A DNA stretch of 53,128 nucleotides from Dactylosporangium aurantiacum (lineage in GTDB: Bacteria; Actinomycetota; Actinomycetes; Mycobacteriales; Micromonosporaceae): assembly GCF_000716715.1 (NCBI RefSeq), contig NZ_JNYJ01000067.1, positions 1 through 53,128 on the forward strand. The letters run 5' to 3'. Made by a program: the position numbers and the translations under genes. Shown piece by piece: positions 22,941 through 33,312 of the stretch. Each line of letters opens with the position of its first letter. Within the stretch, counting starts at the first letter, position 1. The notes beneath the pieces were generated by a model, which worked only from the letters and a program-made list of their open reading frames with translations, ran no database searches and had not been told where the DNA came from.

Positions 22941-23738
22941 TCAGGTCCTGCGGGCCACACCACCGACCGCCGACCACTGGGCCGGCACGTCGTCGTCCTC
23001 CGGGTCAGGGTCCCAGTCGCTGATCGGCACCAGGCCGGGCTCCAGGATCTGCCACCCGGACAGCAGGCCCGCGATCTGCGCCGGGGTCCGCACGTGCAGC
23101 GAGGTCGGGGTGCGCCCGTAGAGCTGCCGCACGTACTCCTGCCCGACCGCGTCGACCGCCGGCACCGAGTGCGAGATCGCGACGCAGCTGCCGGCCACCG
23201 TGGCGTCGGCGAACTGCCGCAGGATGCCGGCCGGGTCGTCGGCGTCGCCGATGAAGTGCAGCACCGCCACCATCAGCACCGCGACCGGCTCCGAGAAGTC
23301 GAGCAGGCCGGTCACCTCGGGGTGGCCGAGGATGTCCTGCGGCCGCCGCAGGTCACCCTCGATGGCGGTGGCGAACCGGTTGCCGGTCAGGATCCGGCGG
23401 CTGTGCGCGACGGCCACCGGGTCGGTGTCGACGTACACGACTCTCGCGTCCGGCACGGCGAACTGCGCCACCTGGTGGACGTTGCCCAGGGTCGGGATGC
23501 CCGAGCCGATGTCCAGGAACTGCCGGATCCCGGCGCCGGCGAGCCAGCGCACCACCCGGCCCAGGAAGGCGCGGTTGTCGTGCGCCAGCTGGACGAGGCC
23601 CGGCCAGGCCCGCTCGGCGTCCTCCAGGAACCGGCGGTCCACGTCGAAGTTGTGGAACCCGCCCAGCGCGTAGTCGTAGACCCGCGCCGCGTTCGGCGTG
23701 GTGATGTCGACCCCGTCAGGGACCCAGTGCGGCAACAT
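22941..23738 (-). CDS. SAM-dependent methyltransferase, PF04672 type
   Basis: ATG 23738 follows AGAGGAA. The 265-residue product opens with the family hallmark TPNAARVYDYALGGFHNFDV and has IRQFLDIGSGIPTLGNVHQV, VVYVDTDPVAVAHSR and VAVLMVAVLHFIGDADD. These enzymes occur in many copies in filamentous actinomycetes; their substrates are mostly unknown. It lies between two degenerate signalling genes in the same direction. Confidence 0.9.
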   Translation of the reverse strand: MLPHWVPDGVDITTPNAARVYDYALGGFHNFDVDRRFLEDAERAWPGLVQLAHDNRAFLGRVVRWLAGAGIRQFLDIGSGIPTLGNVHQVAQFAVPDARVVYVDTDPVAVAHSRRILTGNRFATAIEGDLRRPQDILGHPEVTGLLDFSEPVAVLMVAVLHFIGDADDPAGILRQFADATVAGSCVAISHSVPAVDAVGQEYVRQLYGRTPTSLHVRTPAQIAGLLSGWQILEPGLVPISDWDPDPEDDDVPAQWSAVGGVARRT

Positions 23739-23767
23739 CGCTGAGTTCCTCTCCGGTCATGATGCGG

Positions 23768-24763
23768 TCACCGCTCGCCGGCGCCGCGGTCGATCACCAC
23801 CGCCGGGCCGGTCAGGCCGGTGTTTCCTGGCCCAACGATCGGACCGCTCAGCAGCCACACCGCGGCGATGTCGGCGTCGGCCGAGCGCAGGGCGTGCTCC
23901 ACCGCGCCGGGGTAGTCGTCGTGGTGGGCCAGGACGTACCCGGCCGTCACCACCGCGATCCTGGCGTCGTCCGGCAACAGCCGGGTGACCGGGGCCTCGG
24001 CCACCGCGCCGAGCGGCAACGCGCCCGGCCCGGCGTCCACCACGGCTGCCCGCCGGTCCGGTTCGTCCGCCGTGCCGTGCAGCGCGAAGATCTCCGGGCC
24101 GCCGCACCGCAGCGCCTGTACGGTCCCAGCCGGATCCACCTGCACGAACGTCGCCGCCACGTAGCCGTCGGGAGCCAGGCGCCGCACCAGCGGCGCGAAC
24201 AGCGCCGGCAGCTGCGGCAACCCGACGCGGCCGCTGCGCGCCGCCAGCCGGAAGCCGCGCGTGAGGGACTCCGCGCACCGCCCCGGATCCGGCACCTGCC
24301 CCATCACCAGGCCGACCATCGCCCATACGCCACCGCCGGGCAGGTGCACCACGGCGGCGACCTCACCGGGCACCCCCGACATCGCCAGCACCACCCGCCG
24401 TCGGCGCCCACCGGCGGCCACGTCGATGATGCTCATCGCCGTGGCCCGTGTCCGCAGCAGCCGGGTCAGCCGCTGCCACGACAGCAGGGGCACGACCGCC
24501 AGGCAGATCGCCGACGCGGTCAGCGACCCGCGGTCGCCGCGGTGGCCCGGGACGATCGGCAACGCCACCGACAGCAGGATCAGCGCACCCGCCCAGCCGG
24601 ACATCAACGCGGCGATCCGCGGCCGGGACGCCATCCCGGCGATGCCCGGCACCAGCAGCCACCCGATCGGCGCGGTGACCCCGGCGGCGCCCATGACGAC
24701 GGCGTTGCCCGTCACGACGAGCAGTGCTGTCCGCGTTGAGATCCTCACGGCATTTCCATCCAC
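23768..24763 (-). CDS. Membrane protein with degenerate SpoIIE/PP2C-like phosphatase domain
   Basis: ATG 24763. Three or four hydrophobic helices fill the first 100 residues (LLVVTGNAVVMGAAGVTAPI, LMSGWAGALILLSVALPIV). The rest follows SpoIIE-type phosphatases: VWAMVGLVMGQV in place of VGDVMGHG, a helix with PQLPALFAPLVRRL, DGYVAATFVQVDPAGTVQAL, and RIAVVTAGYVLAHHDD in place of LYTDGL. The early DWYD equivalent reads EVAA. All metal-binding Asp residues are lost, so it should be a pseudophosphatase of 331 residues. A role as a scaffold for STAS-type proteins is possible but unproven. Confidence 0.65.
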   Translation of the reverse strand: MDGNAVRISTRTALLVVTGNAVVMGAAGVTAPIGWLLVPGIAGMASRPRIAALMSGWAGALILLSVALPIVPGHRGDRGSLTASAICLAVVPLLSWQRLTRLLRTRATAMSIIDVAAGGRRRRVVLAMSGVPGEVAAVVHLPGGGVWAMVGLVMGQVPDPGRCAESLTRGFRLAARSGRVGLPQLPALFAPLVRRLAPDGYVAATFVQVDPAGTVQALRCGGPEIFALHGTADEPDRRAAVVDAGPGALPLGAVAEAPVTRLLPDDARIAVVTAGYVLAHHDDYPGAVEHALRSADADIAAVWLLSGPIVGPGNTGLTGPAVVIDRGAGER

Positions 24764-26026
<1,263 letters not shown>

Positions 26027-26060
26027 CGCCGCCGGCGCGACCCACGGTGCCGGCCGCCGG

Positions 26061-27020
26061 TCACGGCACGACGACGAGCCTGCTGCCCCGCAGATCGGTG
26101 CGTGGCCAGGCGGCCTCGATGTCGCGCAGCGGGACCTTCGTGACGTCGACGGTCAGCTCGCCGGTCCGCGCCCATGCCACGACCTGGCCGTACGCCTCCT
26201 GCATGGCGCGCGGGCCGAGCCCTCTGGCCGCGCCGCAGATCTCCACCCCGGAGGTGCGCAGGCTCTCCGCGGCCAGCACGAGCGCCTCGCCGGCGGCCTC
26301 GCCGACCTGGATCAGCCGGGTCGGTTTCGGGAACGCGAACGTCCGCGGGACCAGTGACCGCAGCAGGATCTCGGTGGGCCGGCCCCAGAGGTAGTCCAGC
26401 ACGACGTCGTAGCCGTCCTCCTTGGCCTCGAGGTACGCCTGCGCCAGCGCGTCGTCCGGCACGGCGGTGTTGAGCACCGTGTCGGCGCCGAGCGCCCGCA
26501 CCGCGCGCAGTTGCTCGTCGTCGCGGCCGGTCGCGACGATCCGCCCGGCGCCGAGCAGCCGGGCCACCTGCACCGCGAGCCGTCCCGCGACCCCGGTGGC
26601 GCCCTGCACGAGCACGGTCTCGCCGGCGACGAACCCGGCGGCGGTCCTGATGGCCATGCCCGTGACCGCCGTGCCGAGCACGGTCGCGACCGCCGGGTCG
26701 ATCCCCTCGGCGATCGGCAGGTACGCCCCCTCGGGGACCACGGTCCTCTCGGCGAGCGCGCCGTAGGGCGGGCGTGGGTTGCCGAACCCGACGAGGGTGC
26801 CGTCGGGCAGTGCGCCGACGCCGTCGAAGGCGGGGATCGCCGGGAGCTGTGCGGTGTACTGCCGGCCGGCGTAGTGCGTGCCGGCCGCGATGCGCCGGTC
26901 GACGTGCTCGACCGCGACCGCCTTCACCTCGATGATCACCTCGTCGTCGCCGGCCACCGGATCGGGGAAGTCCTCGTAGCGAGGGACGCCACCGATCTCG
27001 TGCAGCACCGCCGCCTTCAT
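26061..27020 (-). CDS. NADPH:quinone oxidoreductase-like zinc-independent alcohol dehydrogenase family protein
   Basis: ATG 27020 overlaps the previous stop (ATGA). The 319-residue product starts MKAAVLHEIGGVPRYEDFPD, and has the GroES-like domain (GALPDGTLVGFGNPRPPYGA, AERTVVPEGAYLPI) and the Rossmann motif VLVQGATGVAGRLAVQVARL. The structural-zinc cysteines are absent, as in quinone oxidoreductases. It is the second gene of a unit whose promoter carries two Tn10-like tet operators, so it is probably induced by a ligand of the adjacent TetR. Confidence 0.85.
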   Translation of the reverse strand: MKAAVLHEIGGVPRYEDFPDPVAGDDEVIIEVKAVAVEHVDRRIAAGTHYAGRQYTAQLPAIPAFDGVGALPDGTLVGFGNPRPPYGALAERTVVPEGAYLPIAEGIDPAVATVLGTAVTGMAIRTAAGFVAGETVLVQGATGVAGRLAVQVARLLGAGRIVATGRDDEQLRAVRALGADTVLNTAVPDDALAQAYLEAKEDGYDVVLDYLWGRPTEILLRSLVPRTFAFPKPTRLIQVGEAAGEALVLAAESLRTSGVEICGAARGLGPRAMQEAYGQVVAWARTGELTVDVTKVPLRDIEAAWPRTDLRGSRLVVVP

Positions 27021-27253
27021 CGCAACCCTCGGCCGAAGAACGCCGCGACGCGGCGCTGCCAGGCCGGCAGGAAGCGGGGCGGGTGGGCGGGCGAGTGGTT
27101 GCGCCCGTGGCCCGGCGACGGGTGCTGCGTGACGCCGGCGGGCGGGTGCGAGCGGCCGTGGTGTCCGGCCGGCCGCTCGGCGTGCGCGGGGACCCCGGGC
27201 ATGCGGTGGGTCGCCCGGTGCAGCAGGCCGCGCAGTGAGTGCTTGGTGGTCAT
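27017..27253 (-). CDS. Small His/Pro/Arg-rich protein
   Basis: ATG 27253 follows GGAG by six bases; a TTG two codons upstream is less likely. The 78-residue product starts MTTKHSLRGLLHRATHRMPG, has many His and Pro, and ends RFLPAWQRRVAAFFGRGLR. No family is recognised. It is translationally coupled to the oxidoreductase and is the first gene under the tet-like operators. Confidence 0.55.
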   Translation of the reverse strand: MTTKHSLRGLLHRATHRMPGVPAHAERPAGHHGRSHPPAGVTQHPSPGHGRNHSPAHPPRFLPAWQRRVAAFFGRGLR

Positions 27254-27264
27254 GGTCAACTCCG

Positions 27265-27285
27265 CTCTCTATCAGTGATAGAGAG
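27265..27285. promoter_or_regulatory. Perfect 21-bp palindrome nearly identical to Tn10 tetO2
   Basis: Ten-base arms CTCTCTATCA and TGATAGAGAG flank a central G (27275). The inner 19 bases (27266-27284) differ from the known Tn10 operator tetO2, as I recall it, at one position. It lies 12 bases before the ATG of the small His-rich gene. Confidence 0.85.
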
Positions 27286-27304
27286 ACTCTAGCACTGATA
27301 GAGT
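27286..27304. promoter_or_regulatory. Second tet-like operator
   Basis: ACTCTAGCA-C-TGATAGAGT is a 19-bp palindrome with one mismatch, adjoining the first operator. It differs from Tn10 tetO1 at two positions. It lies 19 bases before the TetR start, so the pair can control both directions. Confidence 0.8.
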
Positions 27305-27323
27305 GTCCGTGGGAGGTGTCGAA

Positions 27324-27950
27324 TTGGCGCTCGATCGGCAGCGGATCGTCGCGGAGGCGGTCGCCCTGCTGGACGCCGAAGGGCTCGACGGCGTGACGAC
27401 CCGCAAGCTCGCCGCGCGGCTCGGCGTACAGTCGCCGACGCTCTACTGGCACGTGCCCAACAAGGCGGCGCTGGTCACCGCGATCGCCGACGCGATCCTC
27501 GACCAGGAGTTCGGCGACATGGCCCCGCCCGCGCCGCACGAGCGGTGGCAGGACTGGCTGGGCGGCCTGGCCGGACGGCTGCGCCGGGCGCTGCTCGCCC
27601 ACCCGGACGGTGCCCGGGTCGTCTCCGCCGCGCAGCTGTCCGTCACCATGGCGGCGATCTCCGAGCTGGCGATGAGCGCCCTGGTGTCACGCGGCATCCC
27701 GCTGCGGCAGGCCCGCGTGATCGTGCTGACCGTCGAGCGCTTCACCGTCGGTCACGTCCTGGAGGAGCAGGCCCCCCGCCCGGACGCGGACGCACTGCAG
27801 CACTTCGACATGGCCACCTTCACCGAGCGGCACCCGACGGTGGTGGCCGCGATCGCCGAGTACTTCCAACCGGGCCAGACGGTGGACGACCTGTTCCGCG
27901 ACTGTCTGGAGGTCGTCATCGCGGGCGCCGTGCGCACGGCGGGCCGATAG
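27324..27950 (+). CDS. TetR regulator of the true tetracycline-repressor type
   Basis: TTG 27324 is chosen because GGGAGG (27311-27316) lies seven bases upstream; GTG 27303 overlaps the operator. The helix-turn-helix (IVAEAVALLDAEGLDGVTTR, LAARLGVQSPTLYWHV) is very close to Tn10 TetR, whose recognition segment reads TLYWHVKNK against TLYWHVPNK here. The C-terminal part (WQDWLGGLAGRLRRALLAH, VERFTVGHVLEEQ) follows the TetR_C_1 domain that binds tetracyclines in class TetR proteins. With the adjacent operators it forms a tet-like switch, but the controlled genes encode an oxidoreductase, not a TetA pump. The ligand is therefore open. Confidence 0.9.
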   Translation: MALDRQRIVAEAVALLDAEGLDGVTTRKLAARLGVQSPTLYWHVPNKAALVTAIADAILDQEFGDMAPPAPHERWQDWLGGLAGRLRRALLAHPDGARVVSAAQLSVTMAAISELAMSALVSRGIPLRQARVIVLTVERFTVGHVLEEQAPRPDADALQHFDMATFTERHPTVVAAIAEYFQPGQTVDDLFRDCLEVVIAGAVRTAGR

Positions 27951-27959
27951 GGTCGCGGC

Positions 27960-28499
27960 ATGCTGACCCTGGCCAGGCTGACGCAGGTCGACCCCGCCGA
28001 CCTGATCGGGCTCATGAACGACGCCCGGGTCCGCCGGCACATGCCGCTGGCCACCAGCGGCTTCGGCGCCGAGGACTGCGCCGCCTGGGTGGCCGACAAG
28101 GAAGCCATGTGGACGGAGCGCGGCTACGGCCCGTGGGCCTTCCTGGTCGACGGCGTGTTCGCCGGCTGGGGCGGCCTGCAGCCCGAGGGCGACGACGCCG
28201 ACCTGGCGCTCGTGCTGCGACCGGCGTACTGGGGCCACGGGCGGGCGATCGCCGAGCGGGTCCTGGCCGAGGCGTTCGGCCCGCTCGGCCTCGACGCGGT
28301 GACCGTGCTGCTGCCGCCCAGCAGGGGCACCGCCGCCGCCGTGCGACGGCTCGGGTTCCGGCCCGACGGCACGGCCGAGGTGGCCGGCCTGACGTTCCAC
28401 CGGTTCCGGATCAGCTCGCCCGCGCGGGCCGGCGATCAGCCGACGGTGTCGGCGACCGCTGCCGCGCCGGACTCGACCGGCGGGGGGATCAGGCGGTAG
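27960..28499 (+). CDS. GNAT-family N-acetyltransferase
   Basis: ATG 27960 is nine bases after the TetR stop. The 179-residue product has the RimJ/RimL-like pattern: LIGLMNDARVRRHMPLATSG, WAFLVDGVFAGWGGLQPE, LALVLRPAYWGHGRAIAERV (acetyl-CoA loop) and a final RRLGFRPDG strand. The last 20 residues overlap the 3' end of the convergent winged-helix gene by 64 bases. Possibly co-transcribed with the TetR gene. Confidence 0.8.
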   Translation: MLTLARLTQVDPADLIGLMNDARVRRHMPLATSGFGAEDCAAWVADKEAMWTERGYGPWAFLVDGVFAGWGGLQPEGDDADLALVLRPAYWGHGRAIAERVLAEAFGPLGLDAVTVLLPPSRGTAAAVRRLGFRPDGTAEVAGLTFHRFRISSPARAGDQPTVSATAAAPDSTGGGIRR

Positions 28500-29188
28500 C
28501 CCAGCCCACGGACGGTGACGATGATCTGCGGCTCGCGATGATCGTCGCCGAGCCGCAGCCGGAGCCGCTTGATGTGCACGGTCAGCGTGTTCGACGCGTC
28601 GTGCACCGCCGCGCCCCACACGTTGTCGTAGAGCTGCTCCCTGGTCACGACCCGGTCGGCGTGGATCATGAAGAACCGCAGGAGGCGGTACTCCTGCATC
28701 GGCAGGCGGATCGCCTGACCGTGCAGCGTCACCTCCAGGGTCGACGGATCCAGCCGGAGCCCGCCGCACTCCAGGACGGGTTCGAGCGCGCCGATGAGCT
28801 CGGGCCGGATCGACCGCAGGATCGGGATCAGCTCCGGCAGCCGGTACGGCCGGGCGACGCACGCCCGGGCGCCGGCCATCAGCGCGGCCCCGGCGTGCTC
28901 ACCCTCGTCCTGGCCGATGCCGACGAGCGTCGGGATGCCGGCGTGCTCGGAAACGGCCCGCACGAAGCTCGTGCTGGTGATCGGGCCCGGATCCGCGGCG
29001 ACGACGACGGCGTCCGGCCGCATCGTCCCCGCCAGCACCAGTGCCTCGACTGGATCCCGGCACACGGTGACGTCGACCTGCAGCTGGGTCAGTTCAGCCG
29101 CAAGCGCGCCGCCGGGATCCAGCGTCGGATCAGCGACGAGCAGGACGAAACGGGACCGCCACCCATCACCGGTTCCCCGTGCATGCAT
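28436..29188 (-). CDS. OmpR-type winged-helix regulator with pseudo-receiver, linked to pst
   Basis: ATG 29188 follows AAGGAA by four bases. The receiver-like half has RFVLLVADPTLDPGGAL and MRPDAVVVAADPG: the acidic pair is reduced and the phospho-acceptor position, five residues after PD, is Ala. The winged helix (about 145-235) is complete: LPMQEYRLLRFFMIHADRVV, REQLYDNVWG, LTVHIKRLRLRL and VRGLGYRL. It begins 16 bases after pstB in the same direction and is likely part of that transcript. It may be a phosphorylation-independent regulator of phosphate genes. Confidence 0.8.
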   Translation of the reverse strand: MHARGTGDGWRSRFVLLVADPTLDPGGALAAELTQLQVDVTVCRDPVEALVLAGTMRPDAVVVAADPGPITSTSFVRAVSEHAGIPTLVGIGQDEGEHAGAALMAGARACVARPYRLPELIPILRSIRPELIGALEPVLECGGLRLDPSTLEVTLHGQAIRLPMQEYRLLRFFMIHADRVVTREQLYDNVWGAAVHDASNTLTVHIKRLRLRLGDDHREPQIIVTVRGLGYRLIPPPVESGAAAVADTVG

Positions 29189-29204
29189 GAAGTTCCTTGC
29201 CGGC

Positions 29205-30074
29205 CTAGCCGAACCGGCCGGTGATGTAGTCCTCGGTGCGCTTGTCCGTCGGGCTGGTGAAGATCTTCGCCGTCTCGCTGAACTCGACCAGCCGGCCGTG
29301 CCGGACCTGCTTCTCGTCCACCTCGGCGGTGAAGAAGGCCGTGTAGTGGCTGACGCGCGCCGCCTGCTGCATGTTGTGGGTGACGATCACGATCGTGTAC
29401 GTCGAGCTGAGCTCCTGCATGAGGTCTTCGATCCGGCTGGTGGCGATCGGGTCGAGGGCCGAGCAGGGCTCGTCCATCAGGATCACGTCGGGCTTGACGG
29501 CGATGGTCCGGGCGATGCACAGCCGCTGCTGCTGACCGCCGGACAGGGCCATGCCGCTGGTCTTGAGCTTGCTCTTGACCTCGTCCCACAGCGCGGCGCC
29601 GGTGAGCGCCTCCTCGACCATGTCGTCGAGGTTGCCCTTGATCCCGTTGATCCGGATGCCGTACGCGACATTGTCGTAGATCGACTTCGGGAACGGGTTC
29701 GGCTTCTGGAACACCATGCCGATGTTGCGCCGCACCTGGATCGGGTCGACGTCGCGGGCGTAGATGTCCTGGCCCAGGTACGTGATCCTGCCGGTCACGC
29801 GGGCGCCGGGCACGAGGTCGTTCATCCGGTTCAGCGAGCGCAGGATGGTGGACTTGCCGCAGCCGGAGGGGCCGATCATCGCGGTGATCTGGTTCTGCCG
29901 CACGGGCAGCGAGGTGCCCCGGACGGCCTCGTAGTCACCGTAGAAGACGCTGACGTTGTTCAGCTCCATCAGCGGGGTGCCGGCGCCCCCGGAGAAGTCC
30001 CCTCCCGGGGTCGGGTGCGCGCCGGACTGCCCGGCGATGTGCACCGTCGGGCGCTGCTGGTTGGGTGCCGTCAT
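29205..30074 (-). CDS. pstB: Phosphate ABC transporter ATP-binding protein PstB
   Basis: ATG 30074 has GAGG eight bases upstream. The 289-residue product has a 30-residue Pro/Gly-rich extension, then [15 protein letters not shown], Walker [11 protein letters not shown]-loop [11 protein letters not shown], signature LSGGQQQRL, Walker [13 protein letters not shown] and switch His in VIVTHN. These are diagnostic of PstB. It energises phosphate uptake with PstA and PstC. It is 53 bases downstream of pstA. Confidence 0.97.
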   Translation of the reverse strand: MTAPNQQRPTVHIAGQSGAHPTPGGDFSGGAGTPLMELNNVSVFYGDYEAVRGTSLPVRQNQITAMIGPSGCGKSTILRSLNRMNDLVPGARVTGRITYLGQDIYARDVDPIQVRRNIGMVFQKPNPFPKSIYDNVAYGIRINGIKGNLDDMVEEALTGAALWDEVKSKLKTSGMALSGGQQQRLCIARTIAVKPDVILMDEPCSALDPIATSRIEDLMQELSSTYTIVIVTHNMQQAARVSHYTAFFTAEVDEKQVRHGRLVEFSETAKIFTSPTDKRTEDYITGRFG

Positions 30075-30127
30075 GGTATTCACCTCAGAGTTACGCGTCG
30101 GGGTGTTGGCCTGGGTACGGATGGGAC

Positions 30128-31033
30128 TCAGCGTTCTTTGATGGCGAAGCGGCTGGCGACCAGACGGCCGAGCAGGGTGAACGCCAGGACGAGCACCACC
30201 AGTGTGAGCGCGGCTCCCCAGGCACGGTCGGTGGCGGCCTGGAACGGTTCGGTGGCGTTGCGGTAGATCTGGACCGGCAGCGCGGTGTTGCTGCCGTCCA
30301 GGCTCCAGTTGATCCGGTTGGTCAGGCCGACGACCAGCACGATCGGCGCCGTCTCACCGGCGGCACGGGCGACCGCCAGCAGCGAGCCGCTGGCGATGCC
30401 GGAGATCGCGGCGGGCAGGACCACCGTGAGGATGGTGCGCCACTTGCGGGCCCCGAGGGCGAGGCTCGCCTGCCGCAGCTCGTCGGGCACCAGCCGGAGC
30501 ATCTCCTCGCTGGAGCGGATGACGACCGGGAGCATGAGGCAGGCGAGCGCCAGGGCGCCGGCCAGACCGCTCTGCTCGGTCGACAGCACGACCGCGGTGT
30601 AGATGAACAGGCCCATGACCACCGACGGCACACCCGTCATGACGTTCGCCATGACGCGGATGGTGCGGGCGAGGGCGTTCTGCTTGCCGTACTCGTTGAG
30701 GTAGATCGCGCCGAGCACGCCCAGCGGGATCGCGATCAGCGAGGCGACGCCGGTCATCAGCAGCGTGCCGGCGATCGCCGGGCCGATGCCGCCGCCCGGG
30801 TTCGCCAGCTGGCGCGGCAGCCGGCCGGTGAGGAAGTCGTAGTCGATGACGCTCGCGCCCTTGGCGATCACGTAGTACATCACCAGGGCGATCGGGATGA
30901 CGGCGAGCGCGACGGCGAACCAGATCCCGCCCTTCGCCACGGTGTCGACGATGCGACGGCGCTTGGACAGCGCCCCGCGGCTCAGGTCGAGCGCCGGGGC
31001 CTGCCGGGCCCCCGGTTCGGCGACGGTGGTCAT
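30128..31033 (-). CDS. pstA: Phosphate ABC transporter permease PstA
   Basis: ATG 31033 overlaps the pstC stop (ATGA). The 301-residue product has six helices and the PstA segments [33 protein letters not shown], and the EAA loop [17 protein letters not shown]. The C-terminal [19 protein letters not shown] is the last helix. Forms the channel with PstC. Confidence 0.95.
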   Translation of the reverse strand: MTTVAEPGARQAPALDLSRGALSKRRRIVDTVAKGGIWFAVALAVIPIALVMYYVIAKGASVIDYDFLTGRLPRQLANPGGGIGPAIAGTLLMTGVASLIAIPLGVLGAIYLNEYGKQNALARTIRVMANVMTGVPSVVMGLFIYTAVVLSTEQSGLAGALALACLMLPVVIRSSEEMLRLVPDELRQASLALGARKWRTILTVVLPAAISGIASGSLLAVARAAGETAPIVLVVGLTNRINWSLDGSNTALPVQIYRNATEPFQAATDRAWGAALTLVVLVLAFTLLGRLVASRFAIKER

Positions 31034-32028
31034 TTCGCCGCTCCCCTCATCCGGATCTCGGCGCGCCGGACGGTGATCTCGGCGGCGTAGTTGATCAGTA
31101 CGGTGATCACGAACAGCAGCACGCCCAGGGCGATCAGGGCCGATCGTCCGGGCGGCACGCCGGGGTCACCGAAGTTCAGGGCGATCACCGACGCGAGCGT
31201 GTTGCCGGAGGCGAACACGTTCGGGGTGATCTGGGTGGCGGCGCCGACCGTCAGCGCCACGGCGATCGTCTCGCCCATCGCCCGGCCGAGGCCGAGCATG
31301 ATGGCGCCGACCATGCCGCCGAAGCTGTGCGGGAAGACCGCGCCGCGGATCATCTCCCACCGGGTGGCGCCGAGGGCGTACGCGGCCTGCTTGTCGGCGT
31401 CCGGGACGGTGGCGAACACCTCACGGGTGATCGAGGTGATGATCGGGACGATCATGATCGCGACGATGATGCCGGCGGTCATGAACCCCCGGCCGGAGGA
31501 GACCGGCACGCCGAAGATCGAGCGCAGCACCGGGATGCCGCTGACCGCGCCGTGGATGCCGTCGTACACCTTCACCAGGGCGGGGCCGACCACCACGATG
31601 CCCCACAGACCGAACACGACCGACGGCACCGAGGCCAGCAGGTCGATGACGGTGACGACCGTCGAGCGCAGCCGCCGCGGTGCCAGCTCGGTGAGGAACA
31701 GCGCGATGCCGATGGACGTCGGCACGGCGAACAGCAGCGCGATCAGCGACACGATCGCGGTGCCGTACAGGAACGACAGCGCGCCGTAGACCGGGCCCGC
31801 GCCGTTGATGTCGACGGGAATCCACGACTTTTCGGTGATGAAGCCGAGACCGGCGTAATCGAGCGCCGGCCACGCCTCCTTGGCCGTGGTGATGAGGATC
31901 AGTGCCAGGATGGCGAGCACCAGCAGGCCGGTGCCGAGGGTCAACCCGGAGAATGCGCGATCGGTGGTCGCGCCGGACCCCTTCGCCGTCAGGCGTGAGG
32001 CGGTCGGGCGGGTGGTCTGGGTCGTCAA
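31030..32028 (-). CDS. pstC: Phosphate ABC transporter permease PstC
   Basis: ATG 32028. The 332-residue product has a cytosolic N terminus, first helix LGTGLLVLAILALILITTAK, IDLLASVPSVVFGLWGI, and the EAA loop KQAAYALGATRWEMIRGAVF. Full length for PstC. It is 96 bases after pstS, with an attenuator-like hairpin between, and overlaps pstA. Confidence 0.95.
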   Translation of the reverse strand: MTTQTTRPTASRLTAKGSGATTDRAFSGLTLGTGLLVLAILALILITTAKEAWPALDYAGLGFITEKSWIPVDINGAGPVYGALSFLYGTAIVSLIALLFAVPTSIGIALFLTELAPRRLRSTVVTVIDLLASVPSVVFGLWGIVVVGPALVKVYDGIHGAVSGIPVLRSIFGVPVSSGRGFMTAGIIVAIMIVPIITSITREVFATVPDADKQAAYALGATRWEMIRGAVFPHSFGGMVGAIMLGLGRAMGETIAVALTVGAATQITPNVFASGNTLASVIALNFGDPGVPPGRSALIALGVLLFVITVLINYAAEITVRRAEIRMRGAAK

Positions 32029-32068
32029 GTCAGGACTCCCGGTAACGGTTCATACGGGGCGGCCAACA

Positions 32069-32098
32069 GGCCCCCAGCGACCTTCGTCGCTGGAGGCC
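32069..32098 (-). terminator. Attenuator-like hairpin between pstS and pstC
   Basis: GGCCCCCAGCGAC (32069-32081) pairs with GTCGCTGGAGGCC (32086-32098), 12 of 13 positions, with a four-base loop. Such a stem after pstS would let most transcripts stop there and give more binding protein than permease. Confidence 0.6.
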
Positions 32099-32124
32099 AT
32101 GTCAACCGGACCCGACCAGATGAG

Positions 32125-33225
32125 CTATGCGGCCTGGATCTTCTCGACCTGCGCGAGCGCCTTGGTCTGCAGCGTGTCCGGGAGCTTCGCGAAGTTGACG
32201 CCCTCGGCGAGCTTCTGGCCGTCGGTGAGCAGCCACTTCAGGAAGCCCTTGACGTTCTTGCCCTTGGCCGCGTCGTACTTGGTCTTGGCCAGGATGTAGG
32301 TCGGCGCGGTGATCGGGTAGGTCTCCGCACCAGCGGCGTCCAGCGGGTCGTAGGTCAGGTCGTCCTTGACCGTGGCGCCGGCGAGCGCGGCGGTCGCACC
32401 GGCGAGCGACGCCTTGACGAACTTGCCGTCCTTGTTCTTGATGGACGCGAAGACCAGGTTGCTGGCGGTGGCGTCGGACAGGTCGACGTAGCCGATCGCG
32501 CCTTCGCTCTGCTTGATGATCTGCGCGACACCGGTGTTCTTGTCGCCACCCTGGGTGTCCGCCGGCCAGGCCACGGTGTCACCGGCGCCGAGCTTCCACG
32601 CCGCGCCGCCGACCTTCGCCAGGTACTTGGTGAAGTTGTTGGTCGTGCCCGAGCCGTCCGAGCGGTGCGCCACGACGATCGGCTTGGCCGGCAGCGTCGC
32701 GGTCGGGTTGTCCGCCTTGATCGCGGCGTCGTCCCAGGTCTTGATGTCCCGCTGGAAGATCTTGACGAGGACCTCGCCGCTGAGCTTGAGGTCGGCGACG
32801 CCCGGCAGGTTGTACGACACCGTGATCGGCGCGGCGACGGTCGGGATGTACAGGAACTCGCCCGCCTTCGGCCCGTCGCCGTCCTTGACGAGGGAGTCGG
32901 AGCCGGCGAAGTCGGTCAGGCCCGCGCCGAACTCCTTCTTGCCGGTGCCGGAACCCGTCGAGTTGTAGGTGATGGCCAGGTCCGGAGCGACCTTCTCGAA
33001 CTCGTCCAGCGACTTCTGGTAGAAGGCGTTGGGGAAGCTCGCACCCGAGGCCTTCAGCTCGCCCGTCAGCTTCGAGTAGTCAGAACCAGCCGCACCGCTG
33101 CTGGAGCCGGCGCCCGGGGTGTCACTATCGTCGCCACTGTCACCACAGCCGGCGAGCACAAGCGCGGCGACCGCGAGGGCAGCGGCACCGGCGAAGACGC
33201 GCCGTGAGAGCACGTTGCGAGTCAC
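32125..33225 (-). CDS. pstS: Phosphate-binding lipoprotein PstS
   Basis: GTG 33225 begins VTRNVLSRRVFAGAAALAVA, a signal peptide ending in lipobox LAGC, followed by an acidic Ser/Gly linker. The mature part has ASGASFPNAFYQKSLDEF, TYNSTGSGTGKKEFGAGLTD, DFAGSD, and VVAHRSDGSGTTNNFTKYL, the phosphate-contact loops of PstS. The 366-residue length is normal. The open frame extends much further upstream but has no other credible start. A PHO box lies about 90 bases upstream. Confidence 0.96.
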   Translation of the reverse strand: MTRNVLSRRVFAGAAALAVAALVLAGCGDSGDDSDTPGAGSSSGAAGSDYSKLTGELKASGASFPNAFYQKSLDEFEKVAPDLAITYNSTGSGTGKKEFGAGLTDFAGSDSLVKDGDGPKAGEFLYIPTVAAPITVSYNLPGVADLKLSGEVLVKIFQRDIKTWDDAAIKADNPTATLPAKPIVVAHRSDGSGTTNNFTKYLAKVGGAAWKLGAGDTVAWPADTQGGDKNTGVAQIIKQSEGAIGYVDLSDATASNLVFASIKNKDGKFVKASLAGATAALAGATVKDDLTYDPLDAAGAETYPITAPTYILAKTKYDAAKGKNVKGFLKWLLTDGQKLAEGVNFAKLPDTLQTKALAQVEKIQAA

Positions 33226-33312
33226 CTCAGAATTACCTCTCGTTTTTGGTTTCGTCCGGCCAGCCGACCCGACGCACTGAACGTAAGAGGGGGTGGTTGA
33301 CGGGTCCGCGAC

